A stretch of DNA of 64,000 nucleotides. Source: Marthasterias glacialis (lineage: Eukaryota; Echinodermata; Asteroidea; Forcipulatida; Asteriidae). The stretch lies in contig OU452224.1 in NCBI GenBank assembly GCA_911728455.2, positions 2,728,001-2,792,000 of the forward strand, given 5' to 3'. Made by a program: the position numbers and the translations under genes. Below, one piece after another: positions 1-12,924 of this stretch (its first letter is position 1; each line of letters starts with the position of its first letter). The notes under the pieces are model-generated. The model was not told the origin of the DNA. It made no database searches and saw only the letters and a program-made list of their open reading frames with translations.

Positions 1-3000
1 ATTATTAATTCACCATTTCAGAAGTTCCACATTATACAAAAGTATAATAATACTCTATGGTGATTAAGGGTAGTTGTTATCAAATCTCAAAGGAATAGAA
101 ACCTTTTATGACTCGAATAGAAGGTTTTAATCTGTCTTTGGAGAATCGACCACCATTAAAAAAATGATAAATACGAATCTTCATATATTCTCCTAATGGT
201 TTATAGGAGAACTTAATAAATAGTTTCCCATTTGCACCTCAGCGGATGTGCGATGCCCACGGGAAACTCTATCTCTTCATTTCAGCATTTCATTTAGATA
301 AACTGATTATTGCCTCCTTCATATTATATTTGACATGCTACTTATAATGTGAGATATTTCATTTAAATAGAGATTCCCAATTTGTAGAGGGACGCGTGTT
401 TTATCATATACAGTGTGCCCTCGCCTTGGGCAACCAACCACTCACTAGACGAGAAGTCTCTGCCGTCCTTCCCAACCGGGGGACGTTGTTTGACCAGCTG
501 GACTATGAGCTCCATGTTTAATAATCTGCTGGTTTAGTCAAGTGTATTTTGTGACAAGACAATGGGTGTGACAGTTGTAATGATGGACCATGATCGATCA
601 CCATGGCTTTGTTTTACCCATCATGCCCTTCAATATTATGAATGATGTCAAATCATGCATTTTAAAAACTGCAAACATAATACAAAAAAATTGTGATATA
701 GGACATACATCGTAATATTATTGGACTGAAATTGTAACACAATCAATAAAACACTTTTTGTTTTAAGAACTCTAAGAAATATCAGATTGCAAAATTGCAC
801 CGATTAAATCTAATATTGTCAAATGTACACTACATAACTATTATTAGGTTCCCTAACTGCGCATTAAAACATTGTACCTATGAGATCAGAGGGGCCAGAC
901 TACTTCTCTCTTGCCTCGTTTCAGTTACATGGATGTCACTGTTCGTCTGTTTTGAACAGAATGCATACCCGAGGAATATTTTCCACCTAAAGATGTGGCA
1001 TCATTATACAGCATTATTTTCCCAAGAAATTAACAGGCCTGATACTTCGCAGAGGGTGCCTCCGTTGCCACTGGTCATTTTCTTTGTGCCCTTGAAATGT
1101 TCCAATAGAAATTCACAATTTCCCCATAGAGGTGCCCTTTATCAAGACGAAAATGCCTTGGTGTCCTTGTCTTTTAAAGAACTAAGCATAATACAGTCCT
1201 GAATTAATCGTATTGAGCATCAGGAGATTTATATCGCATCAGTTAGATATTATTTCAATGTTGATAGAATCCGCACCTTTGTGTCTGGATTGTGATATGG
1301 ATTTTCGGCTGATATTCCATGGTGGTGATAATAACGACAAGTCTGAACTATTCCTCATTTTGTATTATCTCTGTACTCAATGGTCTTGCTATGATGTAGT
1401 CTGATTCCGAAACATCTTTAACATTTCCCAGAGGAATTGCTGTTATTTCTGACGTTGATTGCAGCTTCTCGTGGTATCATGATACCCTTTGTTTACAGTT
1501 ACACTTCAATGCCCGTTATGAACAGAAATTCATTAAATCTTGTAAAGTTGCATCGCGTGTTGTTGACACGACTGTGTAATCAAGCGATTGTGCACTCACA
1601 CAAAGAAGACCTGTTCTACAGTAGCATTATTAAAAACTGTGTTATTTTGATGTAACATAATTCGTTCAAAGGTAATGCGTGATATCTCCGGAACCTTAGA
1701 ATGTGTCTAAATTATTGCAAGCATCATACACATCCTACGTAAAAAAACAAAGTCTCAGTGCATTTTAATACCTCCAACATATTTGTTTTTTCCAGAAACA
1801 ATGACCCCATCATAACATTTCGCTTAAAATGTCTGTTTAGGCCACAGAGTCAACGTCTCTTATTGACAGAAAAACAACTTAAGTGATGTTTTCTGCTCTG
1901 TTGTTGATGTTTAAACAATACGTTCCATCAAAATGTTTCCCTCGTGGAATTGTTTGACCATGGTGTGATATTAACTGAAGAAGTATTAGCTGTGAATTGA
2001 TGTTTCCCGCGCTTTGTCGTTATGGCACAGTGACGTGCATTTTGTTTGTTTAAGTTGACTCAGTAGACGGAAATCTACTTGAATTTGACTTATTAGTCAT
2101 TGATGCATAAAATCTCAGCACGGATGACTTATGATGTACTGTGAGTGCAGATCTATAGCTTATACTTTCGTGAATACAATCGTCAAAAATAACCACCAAT
2201 GTGAATAATAATTTGAGTAAGAACGTTCAGTTCAACCATCTTATAGCTAACCTTTAAAATATAATCTAGGCGCTTAAAGAAAGGGCCTCCTCATGTATTG
2301 AGCAAATTGTCAACATATTTTCTCTTTTATTAATTAACGGAAGTCCAATAACAGTTCTTTATTTTGATATAAAAGCATCATAAAGGGAAATATTTGTCCG
2401 AACTTTTCATCAGTATCTCACCATACAGTGGTTTGATATTCACATATTTATCCCTTAAGAAGTGTTTCCCTCTTGAGTTGAACAAAAGAAACCGCTTGTA
2501 TTTCACAAAAGAAAACTTTACGTTGCTATCTTTGATATTATGACGCATTGTAACTCTATAACTAGCCCTGGGCTCAGATTATACTTTCCAAGACGAGTTT
2601 ACAGAATACCCGAAAAACCCAACCCATATGTCTTATAATCTTGGTCTCATTGTCAGAGACACGTTGAGGAATATTTCATTACTTATAAAAGCAGAATGAA
2701 TGCATTGGTGAACTCAATACCTAGACAATGCTTTCAACTGGATTAACGACAGACGAGCTGAGCTTCTGACGTGATGTCCTCTTTAACAGTAAAGCGTCAT
2801 CCGTGTGTTTTATGTTAAATAAAATCAGCATTTTTTTATCAATCGAATATATGCCTTTCTATGTATGCCCGCATGGTGTATTTTTTAACGAATTGGAAAA
2901 CCATCAAACAATCTCAGGAACTATGGTTCTACTGTAAATGATCCCCCCCCCCCCCCATTTGCACCCGCTCAGAATTTTGATAATAAAAGTCCGATATGTT

Positions 3001-6000
3001 CAGGTGCGCAAACATCAAACGATCGTGTGCGAAATTTTAATGTGATATGTTTAGTTTTTGTGGATAAATATACAGGGAATTGCATATTATCAAGAGCGTA
3101 TTTTGATTCTGAATTGAATGGTAAAAATCAAATCAATGAGTGAATTTTGTCACGGTAGGAATTGAATAACGAAATATGTGACCTTTAACTGATTCAGCTC
3201 ATGACTTGTCGTCAACGAGAAGATCGGAAAATGCAGTTAGAAATCTCAATTGGGCAAACATGAACTTCGTACCGGATCTGACTTGGAATTATAGAAGCGA
3301 CTCGTTAGTAAAAAGATAGATTTGTAATGTTAATTTAACTTGAAAGAATAGATCATACCTAACATGAAATATTCAGTTGTATACACCAATGTTTTATATA
3401 GCCTAATCTCTAGCCACAGTATGTGATGGTAGTCATGCGTATACTTTTCCTTAATTCAGTTTTTTTAATGACCATTTTTGATGATAAAGAAAAAAAATAG
3501 TAATTTAAAGCACTTTAGGTTTTTGTTCATAAATAAATCTACATCACCCTTTCTAGTGGTTTTACAAGAGGAACTTAATTCAATTTCTCTAAAAGAACAA
3601 CCCTTCATCAGAAAACCTGGATGAAGGTGCTGTCATAATCTTTGTATTGAGCATATTAAATGTTTTGATCAGTATGCCCCCAAGGCAGGCATGAAGAACA
3701 CAAAAATGTACACAACTTGACATCTTTGTCTGATGCTTGTGAAACTGTTCAATTATGTTCGACCAGAATTTTCCCCGCGATGTACACTAGTAATATTCAT
3801 GAAACTGCAAGAAATTCAAAAAAAGGGAGAAGCTGTCCGTGCACTGACATATCGATCCTTGCATCAATCAAGATGGTGGCCTTGTGTTTTGGGAATATAC
3901 CGCCAGCACGATGGGGCTTTGGGTCGGCTTAGCATTCCGGAGGAGCATGGAGGAGACGAGCCGACCTGTAAGACGATTATACTTGTAATCCAAGCATGAG
4001 AGGATGTCACGGTGTGGCTCAGAGAAGCAGACAGACGTGTGGGGAGAAAAAGCTTTTTATCCGGCTGCTCCTAACTCTCAGAATACCATCAAAAGGAACC
4101 ACGGTATAAGGATGAAACTTAAGACATCTTTGTTTAGACTTTGCAAACTGCTCATCCTTTCATCTAAAGTTATTCAGAAAACATAACTCATCAGGTTTAT
4201 TTTGCATGTGTTTATACTCACTGGAAAAACAAATTGAAAAATCGTTTTGCTGTATATGCATGGCAGGATAAATAAATCGTGGCGATTGCGAAACCGCTCG
4301 AGAATGTAAAAATAATGTTATTTCAATAAAAGGGTGATCATAAGGTGCGTAAAATTGCTGCTGGGTTGTAGTAGGCTATCTTTGTGATACAAACACGACT
4401 GAGGGGGCGTTTTCGAGGAGCACGTAAATGTATTTTGGACCCAATGTTACTATCATCATCAAAATGCTTCCTCTGTGTGTAGATTACCCTAGAGAGGAAA
4501 CAAATTTTCCTCCTTTTACGTCCCAATAAACCGCGCTCAAGGAATACCACGCAAGATCACATCACTTCATCAACACCAAAATATAGTCCTCGATCTGTTC
4601 GTTGAATAGAGGACGTCACTTACAATTGGTGGTTGCCTAGCAACCACTGACATTCATTATAAACCCAAACAGATTAAGGAGACTTAAAGAGCGAGTGTAT
4701 TTTCCCGAGGAGGCTTGACATGGTATTGTACGGCCTTGTCCATTTCTGCTGGATGTTTTTTTTTCTTCATACAGTTGAGCATACGTTATGGGCAAAATAT
4801 GTGTAATCTTTGATGAATTTTGCTGGAACCGTAGCTTTAAACCTGCTGTGTGGTATAATTTGGGGCTACATTATGATCTTGTCATTTGCTTTGAAGAGTA
4901 ATCGATCTAATTATTGCAGTATTTAGGACAACATTGAACAACATTACAGACAGGATATGGGGTTGTGAGCCAGTTGTAGCACTTATTTAAACTATTAGGG
5001 GATGCGATACTGTCATAGGACTGTGCTTCATATTATGGTCAAGAAAAATGACACTCACATGGAATTACAGGGAAGGTTTGGGGCTTTGGTTTATTGTTGA
5101 CTGTGATTTTGGCCTGTATGGTACCGGTACGCCATGCATATTATCTCAGGCTTGGTGCTGATTGACAAGTCTTTCTCCCATCCAGTGAATCCTCATTGCC
5201 ACTAGCAACAACGTATATAACTAACGTAAACAACCCCTATTGGTAACTTCTTTACTTGCCTTCTTGCAGTCCGAAGTAATTATCCAGGAATATCGCGAGT
5301 GTAAACCATGCCTGTGTCTGAACACAATTCGCGCTTATAATTGCTCCCGAGTCTATTTAGATAACCACATACTCAAAATGTCAATAACAAAACAGTCGCT
5401 GAGTAGATTGACATTGCACTGATTTACTCGCAAGGACTGTGACTATTTTAGGTGCAAATATTATTGCATGCATCAGTTTTGCAATTAGGAACGTTGGTTA
5501 CCTGTTTGAGCTAAATTGTTGAAAAGGTACTGGACTATTTTTTTGTTATTGACGAGATTGAAAGCCTTGGGCAAAGTAAGTACACGAGCGTATGGAGTAT
5601 GGTTCTATCAGTTGGCATCATCATCTAATCATCACGGTAACGGTCGAAATGTCAATGTCGAATGGTAAAATAAACTCACTGTTGCAAAATGACCTTTCCC
5701 ATTATGAAAAATGCACTTGGTGTTACAAAGGGGTTTGCAAGTAAATAGTCCCTAATAATAAGCAGTGTAGGCCCCCCTTTTTCTTTTTTTTTAACATCAA
5801 AAATTTGTTAATGTAACCGGTATCATGTGGCGAGATATCAAACATGACGGTTGTTTTGGAGTGTTTTAATCCCCCGGGTTTAACATGACAAACACGTACT
5901 TGTTTGATTCTGTCTTTACATTACCAAGTCGCGGAAGCTAGCCTGTGGTGTGTTTAAATATTGACGCGGTTATCCCACAAGGGACTATCTTTAGACCAGC

Positions 6001-6400
6001 TCAACAGAGGAATCGCGAAGAAAATATAGCTCCCACCGGTATATAATCCTAAGAATTTGTATATCTCTGTTTGGTCTCATTCTAAGGTCCATGAACTTTT
6101 GAAACAAAACTTTCGGTTATATTGACTCCACTAAAATCTAGAGATTCATACATAATTTGACAGTCACTCCAATTGTTCAATTGTTATGAAGGAGGAAACT
6201 TGCCGAAGCGTAGAGGCATTTTCTCACATCCTGTTGTAATCAGAACCAAAGCGCTTCACAGAAAATATTTACTGCTCCAATAACCATCACGGTGTCAACC
6301 GTGATTTTCTACCCTTTGCAAGATTTCCCACCATTTTAAATTTAAAAAGTAATCTATAATGAAATCATATTGCCATTTTACAATCTAACAATGAAATGGC
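1..6400. other. Intergenic stretch, no gene supported
   Basis: AT-rich DNA without a coding region I can defend. The longest open frames (795-1202, 3733-3999) have no recognisable domain, no splice context and a composition like their surroundings. A run of 14 C lies at 2943-2956. No RNA gene or complete repeat was recognised here, although old repeats may be hidden. Confidence 0.6.
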
Positions 6401-6826
6401 GTGTCGTGGCCGAGCGGATAAGAACACCGGACTCAAGCTCTGGTGTCTCTGATCAGCAGAGTGTGGGTTCGAGTCCCGGTCGTGACACTTGTGTCCTTAA
6501 GCAAGACACTTTACCATTATTGCTTCGTCCTTCGGATGGGACGTAAAGCCGTTGGTCCCGTGTGTTGTGTAATGCACGTAAAAGAACCCAGTGACACTTA
6601 TCGCAAAGAGAAGGGGTTCGCCCCGGTGTTCCTGGTTTGATCGGCTGCAGATTGCGCCACAGCATCTTGTGAACCATTACATGGTGCTATGTAAAGGAAC
6701 AGGTCTCATACTTCAAAAACGTAACTCATCATACCTCGCAGGAAACAAATATTGAGCGCTCTGAGACGCCCATAGGGTGTGATAAAGCGCTATATAAAAA
6801 CTGCGTATTATTATTATTATTATTAT
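6401..6826 (+). repeat. tRNA-derived SINE, near full length
   Basis: The first 87 or so bases resemble a class II (Leu/Ser-like) tRNA. They contain an A-box-like TGGCCGAGCGG and a B-box GGGTTCGAGTCC, which together form an internal pol III promoter. A non-tRNA body follows, then a tail ending GCGCTATATAAAAACTGCG and a (TTA)n microsatellite at about 6805-6826. Tails of this kind are shared with L2/CR1-type LINEs that supply the retrotransposition machinery. The same head occurs at 34601 (+) and, in reverse, at about 35906 and 57043, but with a different body. It is therefore a mobile family and not a functional tRNA gene. Confidence 0.85.
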
Positions 6827-8081
6827 GGGCGACACAACACTGAACAATTAACTTTCGATTTCTTCAAGTAAACATCTTAAATACAAACATGTTGTTTTAC
6901 TCCACTTGTAGTTTATGTATTTTGTTGAATTGTGTACAAAAATAACACAACAGAAAGTTACGTTTTTAATCAAGCGTGTATGACCGTTAATCGTTATACA
7001 TCTTTCTTGAACTCAATTATATATTTTTTATCTTGACAGTAGTGTCATCAAAAATCCATTAAATAATTTCAATTCATTATCGCTGTTGTCATCAGTCAAT
7101 TTCCGGACTTCTTGATTTGACATCTCAATGACGCAAAAAAAAACGTCATTCCAGCGTCAACCACGCTTGTTTTAATGTCTTCATTTGAGATTACTACATT
7201 CAGTCTTTCAGATTAATTAACTTTCCTGACAAAGGGACCCTGTGTTTGGTTTGCTTTTGCAAAATGTTTTTGGTGATTATGCAAAAGTGGTAATCTATCA
7301 ATCTTGTAATGGCTCATTTTTTAAGGTAGCGCTGCTATAACGTCACATTTGAAGTTCTCTGTCAAGCAATGAGGCTTGCTAATGGTAGCCATTAGCGGAA
7401 ACTTGTAGTAGTACAGTAGTTGAAATCGGACCAGCAATAATCTTTCAGATTTCTATGTTTTAAGAGCTAATGGAATCAATTTATGATTTTTTAAAAACCT
7501 ATACCGTACTATTTCTAATGTACATCTACATGTATTGTCTCTAGAATGCATGTGTGTTTTAGAACTATCCTTTTGATAATATCGACGTAATTCCACTTTA
7601 AGTCAAGCCCACTTCACACAAACTGGCTCCATCGATTGCCAGAAGCCCATAGGAAATACACTGAACTTTTTGTCTTTGATAATTTATGTAAGAAAAATAT
7701 AATTTCTGGACCTGCCTTTCACGTGTGTCTTGCAAAGACTCAAGGTCTTATCAGAAATATTGGTTTATGTCGTAAGAAATGTCTTTGAACGAAGGAAGAA
7801 GCGTTTTTCAGTAAAATAACACAGTAACGTATGCCAGCTTTGGAACAGGAAGTATAGCGAAAACTTTAGGCGTGCAGCAGATGCGCACGCGTGTGACGTA
7901 ATGACTTACCACCAGGATAGCGGTTTTGCTGTTTTATAAACACTGATGAATACGTTGTCCAATTCGTGAGAATTCATGAGTTTTCTCAGATTCGTGAGAA
8001 CCCTCAGATTTTCTTCGGATTCTTGGTAACATAGAGGAAAACATATTTCTAGGAAAACAGTTTTCCTTACTATAATCACTG
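6827..8081. other. Intergenic stretch, nothing recognised
   Basis: AT-rich sequence with no supportable coding region. A short degenerate duplication of ATTCGTGAGAA lies around 7962-8000. I see no RNA gene. Confidence 0.5.
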
Positions 8082-8245
8082 CACTGCAAAAACTGGTGTT
8101 ATTGATTCTTTCTGTATCTATATAATTATGACATCACCGACACAGTGTTAACTATTACCAATACTATATTGTTAAAACTAACACAGTGTCGGTGTTGTCA
8201 CATATATACCAGAAAGGATCAACTTAACACCACAGTTTTGCAGTG
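8082..8245. mobile_element. Foldback (MITE-like) element, 164 bp
   Basis: The element begins CACTGCAAAA and ends TTTTGCAGTG. The two halves are inverted copies of one another over roughly 70 bases with scattered mismatches: ACCGACACAGTGTTA in the left arm faces TAACACAGTGTCGGT in the right arm. There is no coding capacity. Such short palindromic elements are normally non-autonomous DNA transposons moved by a transposase encoded elsewhere. I could not settle a target-site duplication because the left flank itself repeats CACTG. Confidence 0.75.
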
Positions 8246-10127
8246 TGTGCTGTTACGTTGTTATGTCACTGAAGATCACCCAAGTCATAAACAAGTAAGT
8301 TTCTGTTGAAAATGTACCACCTGGCACAGCAAAATATCACTTTATGAGTTGTACGCTTTGAACAGTTCTGTGTCAATTTCATTAATATGACAGTCCATAT
8401 TTTAGGTTGCCCTACTTTTTGATCTCAATACGCACGTTCCTATTATGTATGCACCTAAGCACATTCACCCTCAAAGGCCTGCAGTGTAAAGGAACGCGTG
8501 TAACAGAAATTGCTATCATTTTGTGAAGAGCACGTTTTTATAAACCGTTCGTGAAACCCTGCAATACAAGCTGCCTAGCAACGGCGATAAGAAACCACAT
8601 GGTTTGCACACGATTTGTCCGTCATTTTGTTTTCTTGAGAGCGTAATATCAAACTCGGGTAGAATCATGCAACAAGTCATCGCAATTATTATTACAAATA
8701 TTAGTTGCTCTACACTCTACTACGAATAATATAGGAACAGACTGTTCTGATCATTCATAGATAATCATAGTTACCTTTTCAGCCTTAATTTACCTTGATT
8801 TATTTCATAAATGACACTTGTTGTGCGTCACCATCAGCGATGTTTTTAGGAGTCTTCTCAATTTGTTCATGATAATGTTGTGCTACAGCGACCGATGACG
8901 TCATCCAACGGGAAAAACAGTACGGCCATAGACATCCTTTTTTGTAACAACAAATAAAAAAGGAACATGTAAATAGAATGAAAATGTTAGAAAGAAATTG
9001 GAGTTAAGATATCGATTTTTGTACAATAACCCCTTTTGAAATATCAGACCCTCTCGGAAATGCTCTTGCTGTTCGTATGCGGCATCTTTATAATTGCGTT
9101 CCGCAACCAGGCACTAACCGCTGGCACAATGTCTATGTCAAAACCTACGCTCTTGGAACTACTGTGAAAACACTTCTCCTCAAGTTCTTATGGCGTCAAT
9201 AAATTTTACCTATATGTATGGAGAGGGTAGTTTACCAAATTAAAATACTTCGAGTTTCCTCGCATGAATTGATGAGTTACCTTGTATAGGTGTTATGTAT
9301 TTTAAAAAAGAGTTCGAGTGGCGTGGACGGCCTTGTTGTGCCGTTGGCCAATACCATGAGTTCTTCCCGCTGAGCTCGTTGATATCGTAGTTTAGTGGTG
9401 CCATACGCGCCGAAGTAAATAAAAACCCTCAAAATACATTTGGATTACTATTTTTTATAGGTTGTTTTAATCGTATTTGTTTTGTTATTTATTTATTATT
9501 ATACGTCCTTGTTTTACAATATCTGCCTGTTTCTGTTATCTCCGTCTCGGTGCATCGGGTTGCTATTCAAGCTCTTAATACTCTGAATCACCTCACCTAT
9601 TCATAATTGTAGACCTCTAGTGCTTTCGGTTTGCATTTTTAACACAATTGTTGGCCTGGTTTGTTGATGCCGCAAAACGTAATTTGCGTACCCCCCTCTC
9701 TAATTAGCTTACAGTGAACTAAACTTACGAATTTTGAGTAAATGTGTGTGCTGAAAAGTGGATTGTCATACCAGTCCCTAATACATTGCAAGATAAATAA
9801 AATGCCCTTCGTAATTACAAATGCCCGTCATTATAGTATGTACCCTGAATACCGTAGATTCAGAAAAAAAGAGTCATTATTCCTGATTGTTTCGATCAAG
9901 AGATTTCCTTTTGAAGTTTTCCCGCCAGTCCATGCATAATTTAACCTCTCTCTCAACGAGCGGAAAACAGTGAGTTTACTTTTTTCCCCGTTTGTACGGT
10001 TGAATCTCTCCCCATCACTTTCACTCCCCCACGTTCCCAACTGACCTTAACCTTGCCATAACAAAGCGTGAACTCATCTGATATAACTCACGGTTGATTT
10101 CATAATATTTTAGTCCAAGATGAAAGG
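8246..10127. other. Intergenic stretch, nothing recognised
   Basis: No gene or complete repeat was identified. The small open frames at 9742-9939 and 9831-10040 overlap on opposite strands and have no recognisable domain. A perfect TGACGTCA (CRE-type palindrome) occurs near 8894 in otherwise featureless sequence. Confidence 0.5.
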
Positions 10128-10250
10128 GGTCAACCGACGAGCCGGTATTAGCGGCTGTGGATGTGGCTGGGTTACCATGTAAACATCCGTTGATAGCATC
10201 ACCCTTAGCAATAGCCGCAGCCGCAGCTGCCATTTCGGACATGTATGGCC
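10128..10250. repeat. MITE-like element, decayed copy A
   Basis: The right end (GCAGCTGCCATTTCGGACATGTATGGCC) is a diverged form of the terminus seen at 19392 and 56569. The left end around 10130-10155, containing TATTAGCGGCTG, is more decayed. The interior shares the GC-rich AGCCGCAGCCGCAG-type stretch of the other copies. The left boundary is approximate. Confidence 0.55.
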
Positions 10251-10816
10251 TTTTATCTTCAGATCTGTATTTTAGTCGTGTTCCCTATGTGCAATACCAG
10301 CCATTAATACCGATTCTCATTTTTACGCCTCTGTAAAATGACTGGGCCTGACTATTTCTCTTCTGGTCTCAGTTTTGTAAAATGTGTTTGAATTTGAATG
10401 GGATAAAAAGCAGTTGCCACTCACCACGGCCAAGCAGAGAGTATTCGGGGATTCTTTTTTTAAATACAGAATGACTGGACAGTCAGTTGCAAGTCTATAG
10501 CAATAAAAACCTTTCAGACTAAAAACCTACGTCTATTTTACGATCGTTGCCTGAAATCCTTGAAGTCATTCCGTATGCTAAAATGTAGACCATTGTCTAG
10601 TGACGGAGGACCTTAACTGTAAGTGTTAGGTAAAGGATACTGACACCTCTTGGGAGTTAACAAAATGATTCCTTCCGAGAAATATTGATTGCAGGTTTAC
10701 CGCCTACTTGCTTGAGGAATTGTTTGGTTGTCGGGAACTCAAACAGTGATTTACGAAATAACTCCCTGTGGAAATTAACCAATTGTCCATAGCCTGTGGT
10801 TAGAAACATCTTGAAA

Positions 10817-11047
10817 ATGAATATTCATTGCCTCAGTTATTGTTCCGGACGATTGTTGGGTGGTATTGCCGCCTTATTAATATTCATTGGCACAGAAGAA
10901 ACTCAACGACTCTTCAGATGACTGTGCGGTTCAGTGATGTTAGTACTCATGAATATGGATGTTTCCTAGTCTGGATTTGATTGTGGTGATGCACGGAAGT
11001 GTACGTTTGCATTATGGGCCACTTCAACCCTTCATTTGAATATTCAT
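10817..11047. promoter_or_regulatory. Cluster of four POU-type palindromic motifs
   Basis: ATGAATATTCAT at 10817-10828 is a perfect palindrome of the MORE type bound by POU-factor dimers. Close variants lie at 10876-10887 (ATTAATATTCAT), 10949-10960 (ATGAATATGGAT) and 11036-11047 (TTGAATATTCAT). Four related 12-mers in 231 bases suggest a regulatory element, but the motif is AT-rich and no nearby gene is seen. Confidence 0.3.
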
Positions 11048-12519
11048 AAAGTCCGAGGTGCTTTTTGCACAATGTCTGACAGTTCAATTTGGTTAACCAT
11101 CGCTTAGATACTAAGGATGGTTAAAGATAATATGATATTGTATGAATTATTTTTTGCTCTGAAAACGTATTGCTCATAATTTGCATAGTTTTGTATACAC
11201 CAATAAATGTTTTTGTTTTAAATTCTGTCATGTAAGAGGAAGTTTTCTTCTGAAAGCTCATTTTTTTAATTCCATTTACCAAATTAAAAGAAAAGAAATT
11301 CCTGACGAGTCATAATCCTTTTTAATAGATGTTGAATTTACATTGGGGATAACGAATTTTATTTGTGTTTTACCCAATACACTAATTTGTGGTAAACACT
11401 GCTGTACGATTACTTACTATATACTTTCCCGAGTTATAATCCACTATTTTATGTCAAATATGCAACCATCACATTCGATTAGATTTTCAGAGGTCAGCTT
11501 TGTTTGAAAGAATTTACTCTTGAAAAAGAAAGAAAGAAAGAAATGTAGAAAGAAAAGACAAGTGAGTAGATTTCAAGTCACGTTAGAGCAGGAGAAAGGC
11601 ATATTACCGTTGTATCAGCAAAGTAGCATTAAGGTTTATCCTATGTCATGAGCACAATCTCAATGAATCAATTTCCTTCATCAAGTTCAATTCAGTGGCT
11701 CAAGTCCCTTCTATAATTCGTTTTCGTGTAAACGTATAAGTGCTTCAAAATGCCTGTTTAAAGTGCTGTCTCAATAAAATGACTAAAGTTTAATAAAACG
11801 CAAAGCCACCACTCAATGCGTGCCCGATAAAAGGACGTAAGCAAGCGATGTGGTTCAAGAAAACTTAGCAGGAAAGTTCGATACATTTTTTGCCATTCTA
11901 TATAAAGTAAAGGAAAGTTAAATTCTGCACGGGAATGGGGAAAAAGGGCTTTGGGTTAATTCTAGCATCAATAATGAAACAATGATGCCATATTTTTCAT
12001 GTCTTGGACCATTTATTGCTTATACGTCCCACTAATACTGGGACAAACCGTACTTTATGCCCGGTAGAAGAGCGAATAGAGGCCTTACGCCCTTTTACCG
12101 GGCACACAACGTCGTAGGTACAACTAAGACACAACGGGGGAGGGGGGAGGGCATTTTGTTGTGGGATAGGAACGTTCAGTAAGTGCTTACAATAACACTT
12201 TTTACTGACGGCTCGTCGTTGCAGGCAACTTGATTGCAATACCGAACACGTTTTAGCTTATCTTGATGTGGCTGTCGATGTCATTGTCATTAGGTCGTTT
12301 TCATGACGTTGTTGTTGCAACTGATGACCACTCCTCCATGGATGAGTAAGGAAATGAAACCACCTGCTATATTAGTGGTTTGATTGCTTGCATCTTCATC
12401 ATTATGTAGAACAGCACCGATCCAAATCGATTCCGCGGAAGCTCTTTCCATACAAACCGACATGAAGCCGTCAAATGGAATCGAAATCAACGTACCTTGA
12501 TACCGCAAGGCATCGAGTG
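11048..12519. other. Intergenic stretch with a GAAA microsatellite
   Basis: A (GAAA)n tract occupies about 11522-11543. No coding region is supported. The open frames at 11997-12239 and 12290-12535 on the minus strand have no recognisable domain. Confidence 0.5.
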
Positions 12520-12924
12520 TTAACGTCTTAACCAATTCCAGTAGATGTACAGTGCTACTGACCCTAAAGGAGCAATGACCAGTCTAGGAAAGTCTGTCTC
12601 GTCTCTGTACGTGCAATGATACCTTTGGGTTTCGCCGGGTAGAATTCGCGACCCTGAACAGCTGAAAATCCTGCGATCGATAGTACACCTATATTTCATG
12701 ATAATCCGGCACACCGCCCCCATTACAAACGCTGCACTTGACCTGTACTCAGAAGTGTTCAAAACAAGCTGAACTCGAGTGGATGAATTGGCTTGTTTTG
12801 ACGATTCGCGGGACGGTGATGGGCTGGTTCCATGGAAACGCAATTTAACATCCCACTCTATCATTAACCCAATGAACACCCACACTAATTGAAATACGAG
12901 TTTGCAATGTTTGTAAAAGAACAT
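12520..12924 (-). other. Unrecognised 134-codon ORF, doubtful gene
   Basis: This frame begins with a hydrophobic stretch at residues 9-26 and ends with another at about 113-131. Between them lies a loop with four cysteines and one NTS sequon. The layout resembles a small two-pass membrane protein. I see no homology, no convincing promoter or splice sites, and the frame closes directly after the second hydrophobic stretch. It could equally be a chance ORF in a locally GC-richer patch. Confidence 0.18.

Noticed and set aside
6401-6487. tRNA-Leu/Ser-like gene
   Set aside because: The tRNA-like part is the head of a SINE: it continues into a body and a LINE-type tail, and the same head recurs three more times in decayed form.
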